Shown piece by piece: positions 63,976 through 64,000 of a stretch of DNA of 64,000 bases. Positions within the stretch are counted from its first letter, which is position 1. Every line of letters begins with the position of its first letter. The notes under the pieces were generated by a model that saw only the letters and a list, made by a program, of their open reading frames with translations, ran no database searches and was not told the DNA's origin. The stretch comes from Microbacterium paludicola (GTDB lineage Bacteria; Actinomycetota; Actinomycetes; Actinomycetales; Microbacteriaceae). The stretch spans positions 1-64,000 of the forward strand of contig NZ_JADGLL010000007.1 in assembly GCF_015235415.1 (NCBI RefSeq), read 5' to 3'. The translations under genes were made by a program, and so were the position numbers.

Positions 63976-64000
63976 GCGGTCTTCTCCAGGGCACCGGCTC

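Overview
The window is 64 kb of very GC-rich DNA (strong third-position G/C bias, long antisense shadow frames) from an actinobacterium. Gene content and order point to Microbacteriaceae, most likely Microbacterium or a close relative: gcvT-gcvH-gcvP behind a tandem glycine riboswitch, an NrtR-controlled nadA-nadB-nadC-cysteine desulfurase operon, xseA-xseB-DUF4245-carbonic anhydrase-fumC, a DUF6264 membrane protein, a DUF222/HNH (13E12-type) protein, and many genes whose start codon lies 6-7 nt after a TANNNT-like -10 box (leaderless transcripts). The family call is inference from gene families and layout; there is no rRNA or tRNA gene here to fix taxonomy.

Layout. 1-130: right end of an IS3-type element. 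233-4850: glycine cleavage genes on the minus strand with their riboswitch. 4956-8029: thiamine salvage operon (thiM, thiE, a thiD-tenA fusion) under a TPP riboswitch. 8083-10367: MarR regulator and a 14-TM MFS exporter with twin operators. 10424-16179: nrtR and the de novo NAD operon, including a cysteine desulfurase that could serve the Fe-S quinolinate synthase. 16208-25428: glycosyltransferase, ABC exporter coupled to a barstar-like gene, second MFS exporter, SGNH hydrolase, CorA, PfpI, GNAT, SnoaL-like and cupin genes. 25456-38979: mixed accessory genes (HNH protein, HIT-like protein, penicillin-binding protein, LysR/EamA pair, reductases, BASS transporter, GH114-type lipoprotein, catalase-like protein, TetR/SDR pair). 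39033-46245: housekeeping genes ychF, POT transporter, exonuclease, rmuC, and the gluconeogenic/glycolytic pair glpX and fba. 46309-49241: an SDR beside a headless TetR remnant, a D-Ala-D-Ala carboxypeptidase and DUF6264. 49281-54767: ispH, then xseA-xseB-DUF4245-carbonic anhydrase-fumC. 54835-63975: cstA-ybdD-small ORF, phoH with a structured leader, a class V aminotransferase-fold enzyme, uppS, a TrhA/hemolysin III protein and a duplicated membrane diguanylate cyclase.

Regulation is unusually legible. Two riboswitches, a probable NrtR box, MarR and TetR palindromes, several strong stem-loop terminators and about twenty leaderless promoters can be placed by eye. No phage, CRISPR array or defence island is visible. 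The least explained elements are the barstar-like gene coupled to an exporter, the phoH leader with mutually exclusive stems, the 48-aa leaderless ORF at 21380-21526, the catalase-like orphan, and the GGDEF duplication with only one inhibitory site.
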